21,588 bases of DNA, taken from the NCBI GenBank assembly GCA_964398885.1, contig CAYNOU010000048.1:1-21588 (forward strand), written 5' to 3'. Each line of letters opens with the position of its first letter. Position 1 is the stretch's first letter. Under the pieces are notes generated by a model. It was not told the DNA's origin. It saw nothing but the letters and a program-made list of their open reading frames with translations, and ran no database searches. Shown in pieces: positions 21,279 through 21,588 of the stretch. This DNA is from JAGMCF01 sp964398885. Its GTDB lineage: Bacteria > Cloacimonadota > Cloacimonadia > JGIOTU-2. Made by a program: the position numbers and the translations under genes.

Positions 21279-21588
21279 GTGATACTAAGAAAGAAATATA
21301 TTATCCTTCTTACAATTATTTTTGTATTGTCCATTGTTAAGATTTCTGCAGAAGAACAAGTAGTTACAGGGATTATTGAACCAGGTCAAATAGAGGTTGG
21401 ACAAAAGGGACAGGTAAAGGTTACTTTTAATATTCCAGAAGGACTTCATCAAAGTTTGAATGAAGATTATTTCTTTATTGAACCAGATGGAATGGAGGGA
21501 GTTGCATTTGAACCCACAGTTTTTCCGGTAGGAGAAAAAGATAAAGATGGAGTTATAACTTATTATCATGAAGTCACCTTAACAAGGT
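21279..21588 (+). CDS. Exported protein, possibly DsbD N-terminal-domain-like (3'-truncated by window edge)
   Basis: An open frame from a GTG at 21279 runs to the window end (103 codons). GGAG stands 5 nt before the GTG. The overlapping ATG at 21277 is followed directly by TGA, so GTG is the only sensible start. The protein starts with a signal peptide (M-ILRKKYIILLTIIFVLSIV then KISA, about 1-24) and continues QVVTGIIEPGQIEVGQKGQV, then KVTFNIPEGLHQSLNEDYFF, then IEPDGMEGVAFEPTVFPVGE. The beta-rich VTFNIPEGLHQ ... EPTVFP pattern resembles the periplasmic N-terminal domain of DsbD-type disulfide reductases and related proteins, but the diagnostic parts would be downstream. It is a real exported protein; the DsbD assignment is tentative. 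Confidence 0.7.
   Translation, partial: MILRKKYIILLTIIFVLSIVKISAEEQVVTGIIEPGQIEVGQKGQVKVTFNIPEGLHQSLNEDYFFIEPDGMEGVAFEPTVFPVGEKDKDGVITYYHEVTLTR

Overview
The window is a low-GC chromosomal segment with housekeeping genes, secreted surface proteins and unusually many short palindromic repeats. Three genes, one of them broken, carry a C-terminal FlgD-like / type-A sorting-like module (NYPNPF ... KIYNIKGQLVK ... WDGKD..GK.V.NGIYFY). Together with a CIRCE-controlled chaperone operon and AT-rich codon use, this suggests the Fibrobacteres-Chlorobi-Bacteroidetes sphere, perhaps Cloacimonadota or a related uncultured lineage. That placement is inference; there is no rRNA here to settle it.

Layout. 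At 1-262 (-) is a truncated 2TM-domain protein gene. A MITE-like element (291-462) with a 13-bp flanking direct duplication separates it from a membrane protein with a DUF4405-like C-terminus (503-1111, -). An ABC-F ATPase (1168-2790, +) is followed after 4 nt by a membrane-anchored peptidase-MA-like metalloprotease (2795-3778, +). A bidirectional terminator lies between these and a convergent, broken secreted-protein gene (3975-5711, -) that carries a frameshift, an in-frame TAG and a second frameshift. Next come a DUF4160/DUF2442 gene pair (5814-6340, -), a repeat-rich gap with the remains of a secreted-protein leader, an EamA/DMT transporter whose last helix is frameshifted by a 13-bp tandem duplication (7035-7949, -), and gpsA (8117-9118, -).

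A repeat-packed intergenic region (9119-9760) leads to a CIRCE operator and a sigma-70-like promoter driving clpB-groEL (9857-14122, +) with no groES beside it. After a terminator come a 993-aa secreted propeller/FG-GAP-like protein (14242-17223, +), a TrmB-family regulator (17561-18382, +), a 767-aa secreted LVIVD-repeat propeller protein (18693-20996, +), and the 5' end of another exported protein with a GTG start (21279 to the window end, +).

The most interesting signal is a set of small nested palindromes, several with the same architecture: an outer stem enclosing two hairpins with 3-nt loops. One family (9640-9700, 17055-17109, 20828-20882) keeps the loops and outer arm while the inner stems change in a base-paired (covarying) way. 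Two of its copies lie in frame inside protein-coding genes. A second family (CCCGAT/ATCGGG) has about ten copies in intergenic DNA, in 5' leaders and inside the coding sequence of secreted or membrane proteins; none is seen inside clpB, groEL, gpsA or the ABC-F gene. A second notable signal is the LVIVD protein, whose 42-residue repeats are nearly identical except for two short segments predicted to lie on one face of the propeller.
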